Source: Daphnia carinata (taxonomy: Eukaryota > Arthropoda > Branchiopoda > Diplostraca > Daphniidae). Taken from it: a stretch of 64,000 nucleotides of DNA. A model generated the notes under the pieces. That model searched no databases. It was not told the DNA's origin and worked only from the letters and a program-made list of their open reading frames with translations. The stretch is from contig NC_081339.1 of NCBI RefSeq assembly GCF_022539665.2, forward strand, positions 6,510,367 to 6,574,366. Direction: 5' to 3'. A program made the position numbers and the translations under genes. This document shows, piece by piece, positions 49,231 to 62,228 of the stretch (the stretch's first letter is position 1; the number at the start of each line of letters is the position of its first letter).

Positions 49231-50828
49231 AAAAGAAACGAATTGCTAGTTAAATGTCCTTGACGTTTTAGTTGGCTGCAATCAACTGGGGAACGATTCG
49301 ACAAGATTAGTTGGCTTATTAGTTACACGACGCAATACCCTTAACACACACACACACAAAAAAACGATTGGAATCTTGTTTTTTGTTTTCAAATATCATT
49401 TCACAACCCAGTTTTGCTAGGTGATTGACGAGCACCGTGCCTAACAGCACAAATAAAAGAATGATATACACGATTATGAAGCATATGCGAAACAACTGTA
49501 GCAAAAAGCAGATTGGAATGATAACAACAATCAGATATTCTTATTACCATTTTTTTTTTTTTGTCGTCGTTGAAATCATTTCGGGACCGAAAATTAAGGA
49601 GAAACCGGTGTTGTTGGCCGTGCAAGTCGGGCGAGGTCATTCGAAACGAGCGCTGCTCCTGGCTGAAACTCTTTTTGTTTCTGTTTCACTTGGCCCCGTG
49701 TTTCGGTTTCACCTGCCACCCACCGTAATGTCGTTGTCGGTTTTCACTTTATAAGAAACTCTATCACGTCATTCGAATCACAACTTTTTTTTTTTTTTTT
49801 TTTTTTTAAGGACTCCCCTAAAAAAAGAAAGAAAAAAACAAAACAAAAACAGATTTTCTAGCTCGGAATTCCTGATGATTGAAGTCGGAGACTGGAAGTC
49901 GAGAAAGTATAAACTAGTCGCCTTTTTTTTTTGTTATTTCTTCATCTTTTTTTGGATTTCCCACAGAACAGAAAGAGAGAGAGAGAGAGAGAGACTTGGC
50001 CTGACACACGACGCAGCGGGTCACGGTGTTCGAATTTCGAACACCCATCTCGAAAATAAAATGAATGTACCCAACCAGACATGCGGGTTCGAGTCCACTA
50101 TCCTGATTGGCATTCAACTCCCACAGATGGCACGCAATGTCGCCTTTGCTTTCCTTCAAAAATGTCGATACACGTTTGGCCGTTGCAACGAGCAAACCCG
50201 TTTCTCGATTTCAACAATAGAATCGTGAAATCTCAAAGCACAACATCAACATGAGCTTTCTAACTAAATACGTGTTCACTATTGCCATTCAAGGTTATAG
50301 TAGCAGCAGGTTCTATGCGGCCGACTAGTACCATACGATTCCATAATTGAAATAACTCGTTTCTTTCTATTAGCTTTTGTTTGACGAGTGTCATTGTGCA
50401 ACACACCTGTGCCAACTCATTCGTTAAAAAAAAAAATACCATTCCCCCAGCAAAACATTAACCATTCACGAACGCACTCACTATACAACCGTCTATCCTG
50501 GAACGAAAAAAAAAAAAAAAAACTTTCAGACGCCCCGAAAAAAAAATAAAATAATAATATTAAAAAGCTGGTCTATGGTAAGAGAACGAAAAAAAAAAAA
50601 AAAAAAAAAAAAAAAGGGGAACGATTTTCTGGCGTGCTGACGGGGCGTTGGCCGAGATGTTTGTTGAAACTCGTCGACGGTGCGCGTTGCATAAACCCGT
50701 GAGCACGAAGAAAGAAAGAAAGAAAAAAGGAGCAAAGCAGCTCAACGAGAATGAAAAAAAAACAAACAAAAAAAAATCAGAGCAGAGATGGAGAGTAGAC
50801 TCGCGCACTCACGCTAACTTTTACCCCC
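49231..50828. other. Intergenic, homopolymer-rich, no gene seen
   Basis: Contains an AC run at 49347-49359, T runs near 49784-49807, a GA run at 49973-49995 and a poly(A) of about 25 at 50590-50614. No supported ORF. Confidence 0.5.
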
Positions 50829-50870
50829 TTTAAAAAGGGCGGCGTGGCGAGCAAGAGAGTCACATTCAGT
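50829..50870 (+). promoter_or_regulatory. Core promoter (TTTAAAAAG box and CACATTCAGT initiator)
   Basis: tttaaaaag at 50829-50837 and cacattcagt at 50861-50870. The same pair occurs at 53890-53931 (tttaaaaag, cacattcagt), and a variant at 62168-62208 (tttaaatag, acattcag). The box alone recurs at 55871-55879. Confidence 0.7.
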
Positions 50871-50889
50871 CCAAGAACTCCAACACAAC

Positions 50890-52900
50890 ATGAAGTTCTC
50901 TTTGCTCGCACTGTTCCTCATCGTCGCCATCGTCTGCGTCCATTCGGCGCCCACCTTCCCCAGGTTTGATCCTCTTGTTCATTTTCTTTCACCTTTTCAA
51001 AAAGTGAAAAATGCAATAATTAATTTTTGAAAAAAACAGGAGGAATCGAGGGGGTAGCCGTTCCGTAGAACCCGAAGCTAAAAAGGAAGAGCCCAAGAAG
51101 GAAGAGCCGAAAAAGGAAGAGCCGAAAAAGGCCGAGGGAGGCAAAAAGGAAGAAGGAGGTAAAGGCAAAGGAGGTGGTAAAAAGGAAGAAGCCGAAGAAG
51201 AGGAAGGCGAAGGTGGCGAGCGAAGGAAACGGGCAAACAGGTCCGTCTCAATTCCGTTTTGATCCTTGTGCGCCATTTCTTTTTTCTGAAATTCACTTCC
51301 GTTTTTGTTTTTGTTTTTTTTCCGTAAAAGGAACGACTCGTGGAAGTCGTTGACTTTCTTCAAACAGCAAAGCGTCAGCATCGATGGAGTTCATCCGGCC
51401 GCCACAGCCGAAGCCACGGCCGACATCAGCGACGCAAAGAAGCGCTCGCCAACAAACACGGGATCCGTCGCAGCCTCCCCCGCCATCGTGCCCGTCTTTG
51501 AAGTTCACGACCTGACCGGAGTAGATCACAGCACAGTTCCAAAGGACATTCAACCGTTCGAGGTCGTAGACATCAGCGGACACACTCACGAAACCCTGCC
51601 GAAAGACGTCATCCCCGTTGAAATCATCCCAGTCGTCGGTGCCACGGCCGGAGTGGCCAGCAACGTCGGACCCGTTTCCGCATCGGCCGGAGTCTCCACT
51701 GCGTCCAACGTCGAAGTCTTCGAAGTCCACAATCTCGACGGAGTTTCTCCCGACGATGTTCCAGACGATGTCGCCGTCTTCGAAGTGGTCGACATCTCCG
51801 GACACACTGCCGAAACTCTTCCGGCCGACGTGACCCCCGTTGAAATCATCCCGCTCGTAGACGCATCGGCCGGAGCGACAGTGGCCAGCAACGCCGGACC
51901 CGTTTCCGCATCGGCCGGCGTCTCCACCGCATCCAACGCCGAAGTCTTTGAAGTTCACAATCTCGACGGAGTTTCTCCCGACGATGTTCCAGATGATCTC
52001 GCCGTTTTCGAAGTGGTCGACATCTCCGGACACACTGCCGAAACTCTTCCAGCTGATGTGATCCCAGTTGAGATTATCCCGATCGGAACCGTGGCCGGAG
52101 CCACAGCCACTGGAACTGGAGGAGTCACAGCTTCGGCCGGCGTTTCCACTTCGTCCGGTCCCAGCCGTCCACCATCCGTTTCACCCGTCATTGCCCCCGT
52201 CGTTCCAGCCGTCGTTGGTCCATTCGTTCCAGCCGTCACTCCCATCTTCTACCCGACTACACCAGCGCCATACGTCGCACCGGTTGTCACGCAAATCATT
52301 CCCGTTCCCAGACCAACTGCAGCTCCTGCAATCATCCCAGTTCCAAAACCCACTGCAACTCCGTACGTAGCCCCTGAAACTCCTGAATACCAAACTCCCG
52401 AAGCCCCTGCTTACCAGGCTCCCGAGGTCGACGCTTATGCGGCCCCTGAAGTCGACGCATACGCCGTCAGCGCCACCGAGAGCTACGCCGAAACTGAAAC
52501 GGAAGCGGCCGAAGTGGAAGAAACTGGAACGGAAGGATACGAAGCCGAAGGCGCCGAATACGAAGCTCCCGAAGCCGAAGGCGCTGAATACGAGGCTCCC
52601 GAAGCCGAAGAAGCCGAGGTGGAAGAGTACGAAGGCAAAGGTGGCAAAAACAAAGAAGGAAAAGTAAGCAAAGGATACAACAATTCCAGCAGAGGAAGTA
52701 AAGGAGGCAAACACGGAAAAGGTAGAGAAGGAAAGGAAGAGAACGAAGGAAAGGAAGAGAAAGAAGGCAAAGGAGGAAAGGGAGGTAAAGGAAGAGAAGG
52801 TAAAAATAAAGAAGGTAAAGGCAAAGGTAAAGGAAGCAAAAGCGAAGGAGGCAAGAGCGGAGGTGAAGGCGGATCCGAAAGCGCCGAAGAAGAGGATTAA
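50890..52900 (+). CDS. Large secreted pro-protein with FEVVDISGHT repeats and Lys/Gly tail
   Basis: Exons 50890-50963, 51040-51240 and 51331-52900 give 614 aa. The signal peptide is MKFSLLALFLIVAIVCVHSA. A Lys/Glu-rich segment with repeated KKEEP ends at ERRKR (about 84-88); a second basic site, KKR, is near 127. Three repeats of about 75 residues follow (starting near 147, 221 and 296), each with FEVHxLxGV, FEVVDISGHTxETLPxDV and PVEIIP. Next come Pro/Val/Ala and Tyr-Ala-Pro-Glu stretches, and a tail from about 526 to 614 made almost wholly of Lys, Gly, Glu and Ser. I recognise no catalytic domain. Acidic and basic blocks, disorder and cleavage sites suggest a matrix protein or coacervate. 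Start and promoter closely resemble the gene at 53957. Confidence 0.82.
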
Positions 52901-53889
52901 ACCATTTCAACTCACGTCAAACATTTAAAATCCTGAAACGATAACAAGAAAAAAAAAATGATTATAAAACATATTAACCCCTCAAACATTATATTTTTAT
53001 ATACTTCGACGCAACAGACTTCTCACTGGAACGGACACTCATGCTCATCCTCCCCCGCAGATTCCTTCGTCCGTTGCCAACGTCTATTAAAGAAAAATAC
53101 ATCAAATATTACTTCTATAAATATCAAAATGCTCGAGTCCTATACAACACGATGTCTTTGTTTTCGATACAATAACAAGCAAAACAAGCGTCAAAATAAA
53201 CAATGGTGTCTCTATAAACAAAATTCTGTTCAATTCTTATTTTACTAACGCAATCAACTTGATTAAAGCTATAAATTAAAGATTCAAGTTCATGATAAAA
53301 TTTGAATCTCATCACATTATCATAAGAGTTGGTGTAAACTCGTTTTTGAAATTAAGGGTGAAAGCCAAACGCGCTCAAAGCGCCACATCTACTCGTCAAA
53401 ATGAACTTTCTATTTAATAAAATAATGAAGAAAGATTACTCTTAAATTGAATACATCAATTCACTTTTCAAAGCTTCAAAAACGACGCACTCGCCACATT
53501 AGCCGGAATCGAAAGTTCCAAATCAATTCACGTACCAAAGATTAGGAGAGGACATTCCTTTTTTCTCTCAACTGATTCATTCTTGAGTCGTTCTTTTTAA
53601 TTTTTTTGAAATGAAAAGTGAATTTTTCTTTCTATAAAAAGAGAAAATGAAATCAAAAAATAGCCTGGACAAGCAAGTGGGGCGTTGCCTATGAAAGGGC
53701 AAACTTTCAGAACATTCGGAAAGCTGCTCCGGACTGGAATTTTGACTTGCACAAACACGGACTTGTCGATTACGAGGATTGCATATCGCGTTTAGTTGTT
53801 CAACTTGTTGTCCATTACACATTGGGACACGCCGTTTCGTTTTCTCAATTTGAACCAACAAAAAAAAAAAAAAGATAACTTTTACTGCG
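52901..53889. other. Intergenic, no gene seen
   Basis: 3' flank of the upstream gene. No supported ORF or RNA gene. Confidence 0.5.
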
Positions 53890-53931
53890 TTTAAAAAGGC
53901 CGGTGGGTGCGTGTCGATGGTCACATTCAGT
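53890..53931 (+). promoter_or_regulatory. Core promoter matching that at 50829
   Basis: tttaaaaag at 53890-53898, then tcacattcagtccaag at 53921-53936, identical over the initiator and the next six bases to the gene at 50890. Confidence 0.7.
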
Positions 53932-53956
53932 CCAAGGACTTGAAGCCCGTCGCAAG

Positions 53957-54422
53957 ATGAAATTCTCGTTGCTTTCCTTGTTCCTGGTCGCTACCGTCGT
54001 GTGCGTCTCAGTCATCGACTCCGCACCGGCTCCTCATTGGCCAAGGTTGTCTTTTTTTTTTTTCTTCTCTAAAATGTTTAAATTGTCCTTTAATTAAACA
54101 TAACCCGATTTGTATACAATTAAATCAAATACTTTTTGGGCCGCGTAGGTTCAGGGAACGTCGGTTACGCAACCGTCCGGCCGAAACTAAAGTTGAGGAA
54201 GGTAAAAAGGAAGAAAAGGTCGAAGCGGCTCCTGAAGAGAAAAAGGAAGAAAAAGCTCCTGAAGCTGAACCGTCCATTGATTTTGGAACACTCGCCGTCG
54301 AAGAAGCCGCTCCCGAAGCCAAGAAGGAAGAGGTGGCCGTGGTGGCGCCAGCGCCTAAAAAAGCGGCCAAAGTTGAAGAAGCGGAAGAAGAGGAGGCAGA
54401 GGGTCTCTCTGCCGAAGTGTAA
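53957..54422 (+). CDS. Small secreted Lys/Glu/Ala-rich protein
   Basis: Exons 53957-54045 and 54149-54422 give 120 aa. The signal peptide (MKFSLLSLFLVATVVCVSVI) and the next residues (SAPAPHWPR) are close to the start of the 50890 gene (SAPTFPR). A basic cluster (ERRLRNR) follows immediately, then a low-complexity body of EEKKEEK, PEAEPSIDFGTLAVEEA and PAPKKAAKVEEAEE. It looks like a shortened relative of the large gene: same first exon, same intron position and phase, but no repeats or tail. Probably a matrix or spacer peptide. Confidence 0.8.
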
Positions 54423-55870
54423 CGAGCTCAACATTCATAGAAATCATTGCATATAATATTCAAACAGAGTTTGAATGCAATTACGTCATTTTGTTTTTTT
54501 TAGAACACGTCTCATTGTAATTCCCCTATTGCCAAATATAATTTAGCGCGTCTATTCGTTTCTCTCCATTAGCCAATTTGCAACGTCTTTGCCAATTAAT
54601 TTTTTAGTGTGCCAACATCGTGAGTTGTGGCAGCGAACGAGATATCCGCATTTCACCACGAACACGTATGCAAATAGAAACAAACTAGCTCATTGACGAG
54701 AGAAAGCTCCTTTATACTGAAACTCTCTCCGTCTCTATTGAGAGTCGTCCATCATCCCCACAGTTAATCAAATTAAAAGGTAAATAGAATCTCATTCAAT
54801 AGTTACCGCTGCGGACGGTCACATCATTTTCCGTTAAACGGGAAACACGGTTTGTCGTGTTTGCCTTATTGTCCGTTCATTTCCGGCACATCCAATTGAC
54901 TTGCACATTTTTGGACAGAGTTCCGTTCAATCCTGCAACAATCGGACAATGTTTTAATTATTTCAAGCATGAAATTAAAGTTTTCTAATGCTCAACATCA
55001 AAAGAATTTAACTCGTCTGAAATTTGCGATAAAACCATTAAACAATGACTCACGCAGTTGGCAAGCGGAGACTGCCTCCAGACGTTGACATCCTTGAACG
55101 TAACGGCCTGTGGAAAAATCCTTGGCGATTGGTTATCGACTTTTAAACGTTTAACAGTTCGATTGTTGTGGTTTTTGCGTTTATTGGCATGGTCTGTTTC
55201 CTCTAATAATTTGGCTGATTATTAGATAGATAAACGAGCTATATCCAACTTTGCTGTAGGCTTCGGAAATCGAGATCGTTCCGGCCATTGAAACCATCGT
55301 TTTTATTATTGGAAATTATTCTTTTATTTCCTTATTGTAGAACGTTTCTGCTGGAAAACATCCGTGTACCGGCACCGCCTACTTTCTTTTAGAAAAAAAA
55401 ACAAAAACAAAAAACAAACATATATATATACATATTATTCAAATGAGGCTAATACCGGAGCACGAGTTCCGCGTGAAGATGAGTCAATGGGCTTGGCCGA
55501 TTACGTCAATTCATTCCGGGAAAAAAACCGGTTTTCTTCGTCACGGAAAAACAACACACGCGGAATTACCTAGAAAGAAAAAAATATATAAACTGGATCG
55601 ACGTGCAATAACCTTTAGTAACCTGGATGGGGACATTTGTGCGTCCATTGCGATGAGTTCGACTATCCGAAAGTCGAAATGCGCATTTAGGAAAAAATGG
55701 AAACAAGCCGGGGGGGGCTTCGGGATTTTCCCAATCGTCCGTAACAGCTCCAACGTTCACACCAGTTTCTTTGGAAATAAAAAATTTTGCGTTGTGAATT
55801 GCGCAAGTTCATTGCACCGTCTGCATTTCCTGCATCGGTCTGGGGCCCGGTTGCGGTTCCAGAGCTCGGC
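54423..55870. other. Intergenic, no gene seen
   Basis: No gene is supported. Plus-strand frames at 55364-55934 overlap the promoter of the next gene and have no coding character. Confidence 0.5.
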
Positions 55871-55879
55871 TTTAAAAAG
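55871..55879 (+). promoter_or_regulatory. TTTAAAAAG box of the second DUF4789-type gene
   Basis: The same 9-mer as the boxes at 50829 and 53890, placed about 60 bases before the ATG at 55931. Confidence 0.6.
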
Positions 55880-55930
55880 ACCAGTGCCATCCACGAAGCG
55901 AATCAAATTGCAACCGGCATCCACACCGAC

Positions 55931-57102
55931 ATGAAGCTCTTGCTAGCTGTGCTGGCTCTTACTTCCTTGTGCTCCGCAGCGCCTCAATCCGGGTGAGAAT
56001 TTTCTAATTAAAAAAAAAAAAGCAATTAAAAATAATTTGAAATCGTTTTGAAGATATCTACCTCGAATTCCAATCGATGATCATTTGATTGGCCGGCCTT
56101 TGGTGGCTGATCTCTGGTCATCGGAAGTTTTCGATCCAGTCAGCGTTGAAGATGATTCTTCAGAAGAGGTGGTCGTGCCCATCACACTGGAACAGGCTAG
56201 AGCCAGGCTGTTGAGGTACATGAGAGAGCTGGAACGTGACATTGAAGAGGACATTTTCGAAAACGATTTCCTCGACGTCCAGTCGTCCCTCTACAAATTG
56301 AACAACAGGCTGTGGCCGAAAATGGTCTATTTGAGCGATCAGATCTACGACAATCTGCTGCTGGCCGATGACGTCAAAGCCCTGGAACGTGAGCACAAGA
56401 TCCGTCTCGGACTCAAACGCGACGTGGCCCGAATCCGCTTCAAAACTGGGTACATTTGCCAATTCTTTTATCATTTTTCAATCAGAATTTTACATTTACA
56501 TCTCACCATTTCAGAACTCGTAAATGTCCATCACCCGATGAATCGTTCTTCGCCCCGACCAAACGTTGCGTCGTCGTTGAATCCAAAGAAGCTGATCTCA
56601 ATCCGTGCGCGTCCAAGAAAGACATGCTCCTCTACGATGGAATAGACAACAGGGCCGTTTGCGATTGCGTCGTAGACGATCGCAATTTGGTCTTCTCCGA
56701 GCTCGATGGCCGTTGTCATCGTCTAAACGAACAGGTAAAACATCAAGGCCACCCAATGACGTACTAAATGATAATTTTATTCAAAAATGTCATCAGGGTC
56801 CTTGCCAAAACGGTACGTGGTTAACTATGTCAGCCGAGAGCAAAGTTGTTTGTGAAGAAGTACCTGCTGATTGCATCGCTGATGGTGAACACGTGTACTG
56901 GAGCCCAGATCCATTGGTGGCCAAACCCCAGTGCGTCCAGTTGAGCATCCGCGGATCTTGCGCCGAAGGCAATTTACTTCAACGAGACGGTTCGGGTGCA
57001 GTCACGTGTCAGCCTCCCTCCAGGCCGCAACCGCTCGTTAAACTTCACACATCGTGTCCTCCAGGTAGTTTCCGCGGGCAGAATCACCAGTGTCCCATCT
57101 AA
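55931..57102 (+). CDS. DUF4789-type secreted protein, copy 2
   Basis: Exons 55931-55992, 56054-56449, 56515-56734 and 56797-57102 give 327 aa. The signal peptide is MKLLLAVLALTSLCSAAP. An acidic linker of about 40 residues leads to the helical domain (LEQARARLLRYMRELERDIE, then NNRLWPKMVYLSDQIYDNLL and LKRDVARIRFKTG). The Cys-rich part has KCPSPDESFFAPTKRC, AVCDCVVDDR, CHRLNEQGPCQNGTW, DCIADGEHVYW, GSCAEGNLL and the closing SCPPGSFRGQNHQCPI. Cysteine spacing and all three intron positions and phases match copy 1. Copy 1 lacks most of the acidic linker. The family is known from insects without an assigned biochemical role; I infer an extracellular location from signal peptide and cysteines. 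Confidence 0.84.
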
Positions 57103-59010
57103 AATTTGTTACGCATCAACGCACATTGTTAACCCGTTTTTCTGTTTCGTTTTTTGTTAATTGTTTTCTTTTAAACCATACTACCCCAGTACTTTGCATG
57201 CGTACGTGTGATGTTACACTTCATGTAAACACTTGCGAATTTAAAAATACAGCCAGGGACAAGTTTCGGTTATTTCAAAGAGGACGTGACTTACAACGTC
57301 CAATTCATTCGATTCAAAATCCAGAATCTGAAACAAAATATTTAAAAACAATAGGTTATTAGTTTTAAATTATTGACTTATTTAAACGTGGTTTTCACCT
57401 GAAGGATGAATGATGATCAATGATCTTGAATTGGTATTGGCCTTGATCGCACACGTTCCCGATTGCAGCTTACATAACAGCCTTTGGAAAATTAACCGCA
57501 TGTTAGGACCTCTTACTCAACTGGATTCTACTATCTATAGAAAATTAGAGAGAAAAAAGAACCTTTGTTCAACGGAATTTTAAAAAACGAGAGTTGTAAA
57601 AGGAAGACATCGAGATAAATGTCAATCGTAATGGAACAACTTGTCTCTACATGGCCACACCCACAAGAAGTTGGGTACTTTCACTCTATAGAAAGTGGGA
57701 TATCATTTCGTTTGGATAGCCGGACAAATTAAATAGCGCCCAATTGGACGTAGAGACCCTACTTTTATTTCAACTCCATTCGAAACAAAAAAGAATTCGA
57801 TAATTTTGGACAACGTTAATCAATCGTTCTTATCAGTGGTCGCCATTGCCTTTGATCAATGTCTGTATAGTTTTTTTTTTTTTCTATTTAATTTCTACGT
57901 TTTGTACAGTGCACAATCACTTGGAGGCGAAAGTGTGGGCAGGAATCTAGTTACGGCCACGCCCTTTCTGAACCGGTCACAATCCAATAATAATCAAACG
58001 TACGTGTGCAACTCAATGGACCGTCAATTGGCTGATTGCTTATGAAAGTTACAAATTTCTGACGCAATATGAACCTCTAATCAAATAATGTCTTTGATAC
58101 GAACATTGGGTGTGGCTCGTGTTTCACTGACGTCATTTCCTTGATTACTACGAAAAGATTGTTACATTAATTTTTACGAGGGAATTTTACGAAATTTCAA
58201 GCCTTAGAACAAGGAGACATCCCTGGACAAACGAAATGAACATCGAATTCAAAGGAAACTATTTCTACATCAACTTAATTGTCATTTTCTATGGAAAAAG
58301 GAAATAAATATTTGCCTGTCAGTTGCATTTACATACATGAAAGCTGTGCCAGTTGATGCAAAAGTTACTTAGAAGCGACGCATATTGTCCTTTACGTGAA
58401 TTGCATTACAGTGAGTTTACCTATGCTTGCGGACATGTCTGGAATGTGACGTAGAATGTCCTTTCATTCATAGTGCCCTTCTGGTTTGATTATCAATTCC
58501 TTTTTTTAAAGAAAGCAAATAGAAATATTTCAAATAAAAACTTGTAATCATTGTTTTGCCTACCAGGGCAAGCCCAATGTTTCTCTCACCAACGGTCAAG
58601 TTTGACGTTGTCCAGCAGTCAATCAAATTGTCACGTCGACTCACTTTGCCCGAGAGTTAACTGAAATGTACAATACCAATCATAGTGAGGCGTTATGACA
58701 TCGAGGAAAACTCATTTACCTTGAGCAGCTGTTGCCTCTTTTATGAAACTCAAAGTTGTTTTTTTTTTGGTTAAAATGGACAGCTCTGAAAAATGTAAAA
58801 GTGGAGCACAAATTTGGAGAAAATACACAAATCTGTTTTGACTGTCTTGATAACAAAACTGGACTGAAAGCAAACTGATGTTTGTTTTTTGATTCACTTA
58901 CTTTCATAGCAACAATTCGCCAATTTCCTTCGGCGTTTTTTCAAAACAATCGTTTTTAAATGCTTGTTCCTAACCATCCCTCTTTCCTACTATTGGAACG
59001 ATACAGCATC
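57103..59010. other. Intergenic, no gene seen
   Basis: No supported ORF or RNA gene in either strand. Confidence 0.5.
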
Positions 59011-59202
59011 TCATCCCAAGTCTTCATCCGAAAGTTCAGCGATATTTCGAAATTTTACACCAACAAATGTTCCAGCCGGTTTTACGTAGCATATCCCGGG
59101 TAAGGTAAAGGGGAGCAGCCAAGCAACAAAAACTGAAAACACAAAACATTGTTGAATGGAATATAATTTTTAAAATGAAAAATTAAGGGGACGACATTTA
59201 CC
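59011..59202 (-). CDS. Terminal exons of an unrecognised minus-strand gene (partial)
   Basis: On the minus strand an exon ends at 59202 with ...VEEESGDG|gtaaat. After a good acceptor (gtgttttcag) the exon 59132-59011 reads VFVAWLLPFTLPGICYVKPA..., then GVKFRNIAELSDEDLG and TGA. Frame and phase agree across the intron. Upstream, the same frame is open over VNVHFPVEEE but meets a TGA about 45 bases before 59202, so the start of the penultimate exon is unresolved (a 47-base intron ending ggctag is possible). I do not recognise the family; it could be a host gene or a fragment of a mobile element. Confidence 0.35.
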
Positions 59203-62167
59203 ATCGCCACTTTCTTCTTCAACTGGAAAGTGGACATTCACTAGCCGATCTCGTCAATCCCGTATTTCGTGACAGAGATATTTTAACATATCCGTATCGT
59301 CCCCGTTGTTGTGGATTTCCTTTTGCTTCAACTCGTCACTTTTTCCTATGAATATTAATACAATGCAACATAGTAATGTTATCGAGCGTTTGTGCAGTGC
59401 ATGCGAAAACCAATGACGCAACTCAATCAGGTTCTCATGTTGACCAATCGACCGACAATTGGAAATACCCCGAACATTTTTGTTTTCAAAGATCCCAGGG
59501 TCGCGTCGTCTGCTCACAAACAATTGAGAAATCCATGTAGGGACAAACAAAAAAAAATTTTTAAGGGAAAAGTTCACGGTGGCTGGTACGGACGATCGCC
59601 TCGAAAAACAAAAAATTCGCGTGACAGACGGATTAGGTAAATCCGTTCAATGTTTAAAACGTGCTACGAGTGCCAATTTCGTTCGAAATATAAGAAAAAC
59701 CCGTTTGCTTGTTGAACCTACTTAGTAACAACCGAATATCTACAAGTCTTAGAACCTACGCCACTAGCCGTATGAAACAACCTTGACTTCAGCTTTTCTA
59801 CTAATTCTAAAGGCTTGATTACGACGAACTGATTTGAATGTTAAACGAAAGAAAACAAATGGGAAAACACGTCGAACTTTCCATTCACAAAAGTCCCTTC
59901 ATTCGGACGTTTGCGATCGCCAAAAGGCACAGAAAAAATTAAAATTAACAGCGCAGCGTAGTGTGTTCAATCAATGCTTCGTCATTGACACGATTCTTGT
60001 ACCGTTTCTCACCGACATGACCGACGTTTGTGAAAAACCCAATACAAGGACAAATTGGGATGTCGATGAACTCCAATCCTAACAGCACAAAACATTATTT
60101 CGGGCAATCGAAATAAAAACAACTGATCGTTGCAGTGACGCGTTTCTAACTAGAAAATTAAATACGATAAATCATTGTGAACGATAGCTTTATCCTCCGA
60201 AAAACTCCCGTCATGCAATAAATTAGGAATACGAAGATTTGCATATAAAAATCTGGGGTGGGGACACGATTGTTATTAGACGAAAAAGAGAAAACTGGTT
60301 TTCTGTTCGAGTCGATGGCCTTTTTTTTTCTCTTTTAAAATGACGCGAAAAACTGTCGTACTAACTATTGAAATCAGCCCCGTTGCTTAATGGTATGCGG
60401 ATATTTAGTTACGACTAACTGGGCCATAATGTCAATGTAACCAACAGCAAAAAAAAAAAAACTATCGGAACTTGACAATTTAGCGACCGGATATACGAGC
60501 AACCTGAATTACAATTTTCAAGTTCCTCCTTTTTCAAGAACCCACGTGCGGAAATCAACTCGTTTGTAAATCCCAAACTCAGTTCATTTTTACTATCAAA
60601 TTTTGAAAATTTTCAGCACATGACACAGCATAAAAACGTAAATAAGTTAATTTTTTTTCTCACCTGAATGGCGCCTCGAAACTCGTTGAAAGTTGCACAT
60701 CTAAAGATAGACACAAAAAAAAAACGAACGGGTTAAAGGACTGGACTATTTAGGCCCGTGTGCAAAAAAATAGAAGAAAAAAAGATCACACCCCCAGGTA
60801 GGAAAAAAAAAATGTTACCTTGGCCCGGTTAAGACGAACATATCAGGAGGCGATCAGCAGACGAAAGATATTATTTTTTCTGCAATCTCACTTGGGTTAT
60901 CCCCACATTCAAATGTGCACCATTCATCCTGCTGAGAAAAACAATAGTTTTAAATATGAAAGCAAACATAGCCGAACGCACGGACCTTGACTGGGATAAA
61001 AAAAAAAAATGACGGATGATTGTTAGATTGCAATCGAATTTTTACAGGGAGCAACTTTGCAAGTCGCAAATCTTCGAGAGCCAGGGACTTTTAGAAAGTA
61101 CCGTTGTACTATAACCCATCGTGACGTGCACTTTGCGGCCAACTCATTTTGGCAAACCTATTATTTTTTTTAAATAGTGCGATATGCGAAACATTTTTTT
61201 GCAACGTGTTTGGCGAAAGATGGATGGCATGTTTGAAAATTGTCAGACAGTAAAAATATGAACAAAATTGATTGCTAGAATGACTACTCTCTCTCTCTCG
61301 CCATTGTTCTTTGGACCAACGTCTTGTAGGTCATCTACCACGTCGCATTTGATAGTTGAAGTTAAAATGGTAGACGCAAAAATTCAAAGAACGGGAACGA
61401 GAATGCACTTCTACTGACGGTCGACGCTTTCTTTTGTTAACTTGTTTTGTTTTTGAAGTATTTCAGTAATAGACTCAATAGTGTATGCAAATTTTCACCG
61501 ACAAAAAGAAATTAAGAGAAACATCTTCTAGCAGCTGGTCGTTTTCCTTCAAGTTCCTGGGTACAAAACAATTTGCTAATAGAGACGTTTCACGGTTCCA
61601 AGACAAAGCCATTTACGACGCTCTGAATTTGCATACGGACAGTAGCTTTTTAAGGGGAGATCGTAAAAGATGACGAAAATGGTGTTGGGCCCATTGGATT
61701 AAAAATTAGGATTGAACTTGAACTTGGCGGTCATTCAGGTAGAAAACAATGAACAAATCAGGATCAAATCATTGACATAACAATTTAATAACGAATTCGC
61801 CGTTACGCATTTCGATAACAGATAGCAAAGAGTAAATAGCATTTGAAATTTTGCCTACGTACGATTTTTACAATCACCATTGCGCCAATTTCAAAGCCTG
61901 TATTTTGTTTTTTCTTCACTGACTGCCATTTTCGCCGAAGGGAATGATACTTTCTTTTCACGTAAGAGATTTTTGGTTACAACTTTTCCTTAGACAAAAA
62001 ATTCTAGTTTTTGAGGACAGCACACACACCAATCGGGCCAACCTTTTAAACGAACGTGCCCCGATACAAGTGGGAGGTGGCAGATCAGCCTCACCCCACC
62101 GCCCAACGGTTTGTCGTGATTGTGCAACGCTGGACCGTAACCCCCCTCCTGTGCCCCGCTCTCTACC
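59203..62167. other. Intergenic, no gene recognised
   Basis: Possible upstream exons of the minus-strand ORF at 59.1 kb may lie within 59250-59580, but none is convincing. Otherwise no gene; several short A runs and a CT run at 61288-61299. Confidence 0.4.
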
Positions 62168-62208
62168 TTTAAATAGCCGAGCTCAGCGTCGACAAACATC
62201 ACATTCAG
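62168..62208 (+). promoter_or_regulatory. Core promoter of the Cys-module pro-protein gene
   Basis: tttaaatag at 62168-62176 and catcacattcagac around 62197-62210, resembling the promoter pairs at 50829 and 53890. Confidence 0.65.
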
Positions 62209-62228
62209 ACTCGAAACAAACTCAGAAA

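Noticed and set aside
51293-52033. Minus-strand open frame of 246 codons
   Set aside because: Antisense of the FEVVDISGHT repeat exon; the sense strand has a promoter, signal peptide and introns.
59190-59260. Selenocysteine or readthrough at the in-frame TGA
   Set aside because: No SECIS-like structure was identifiable by eye, and a short intron or exon boundary explains it more simply.
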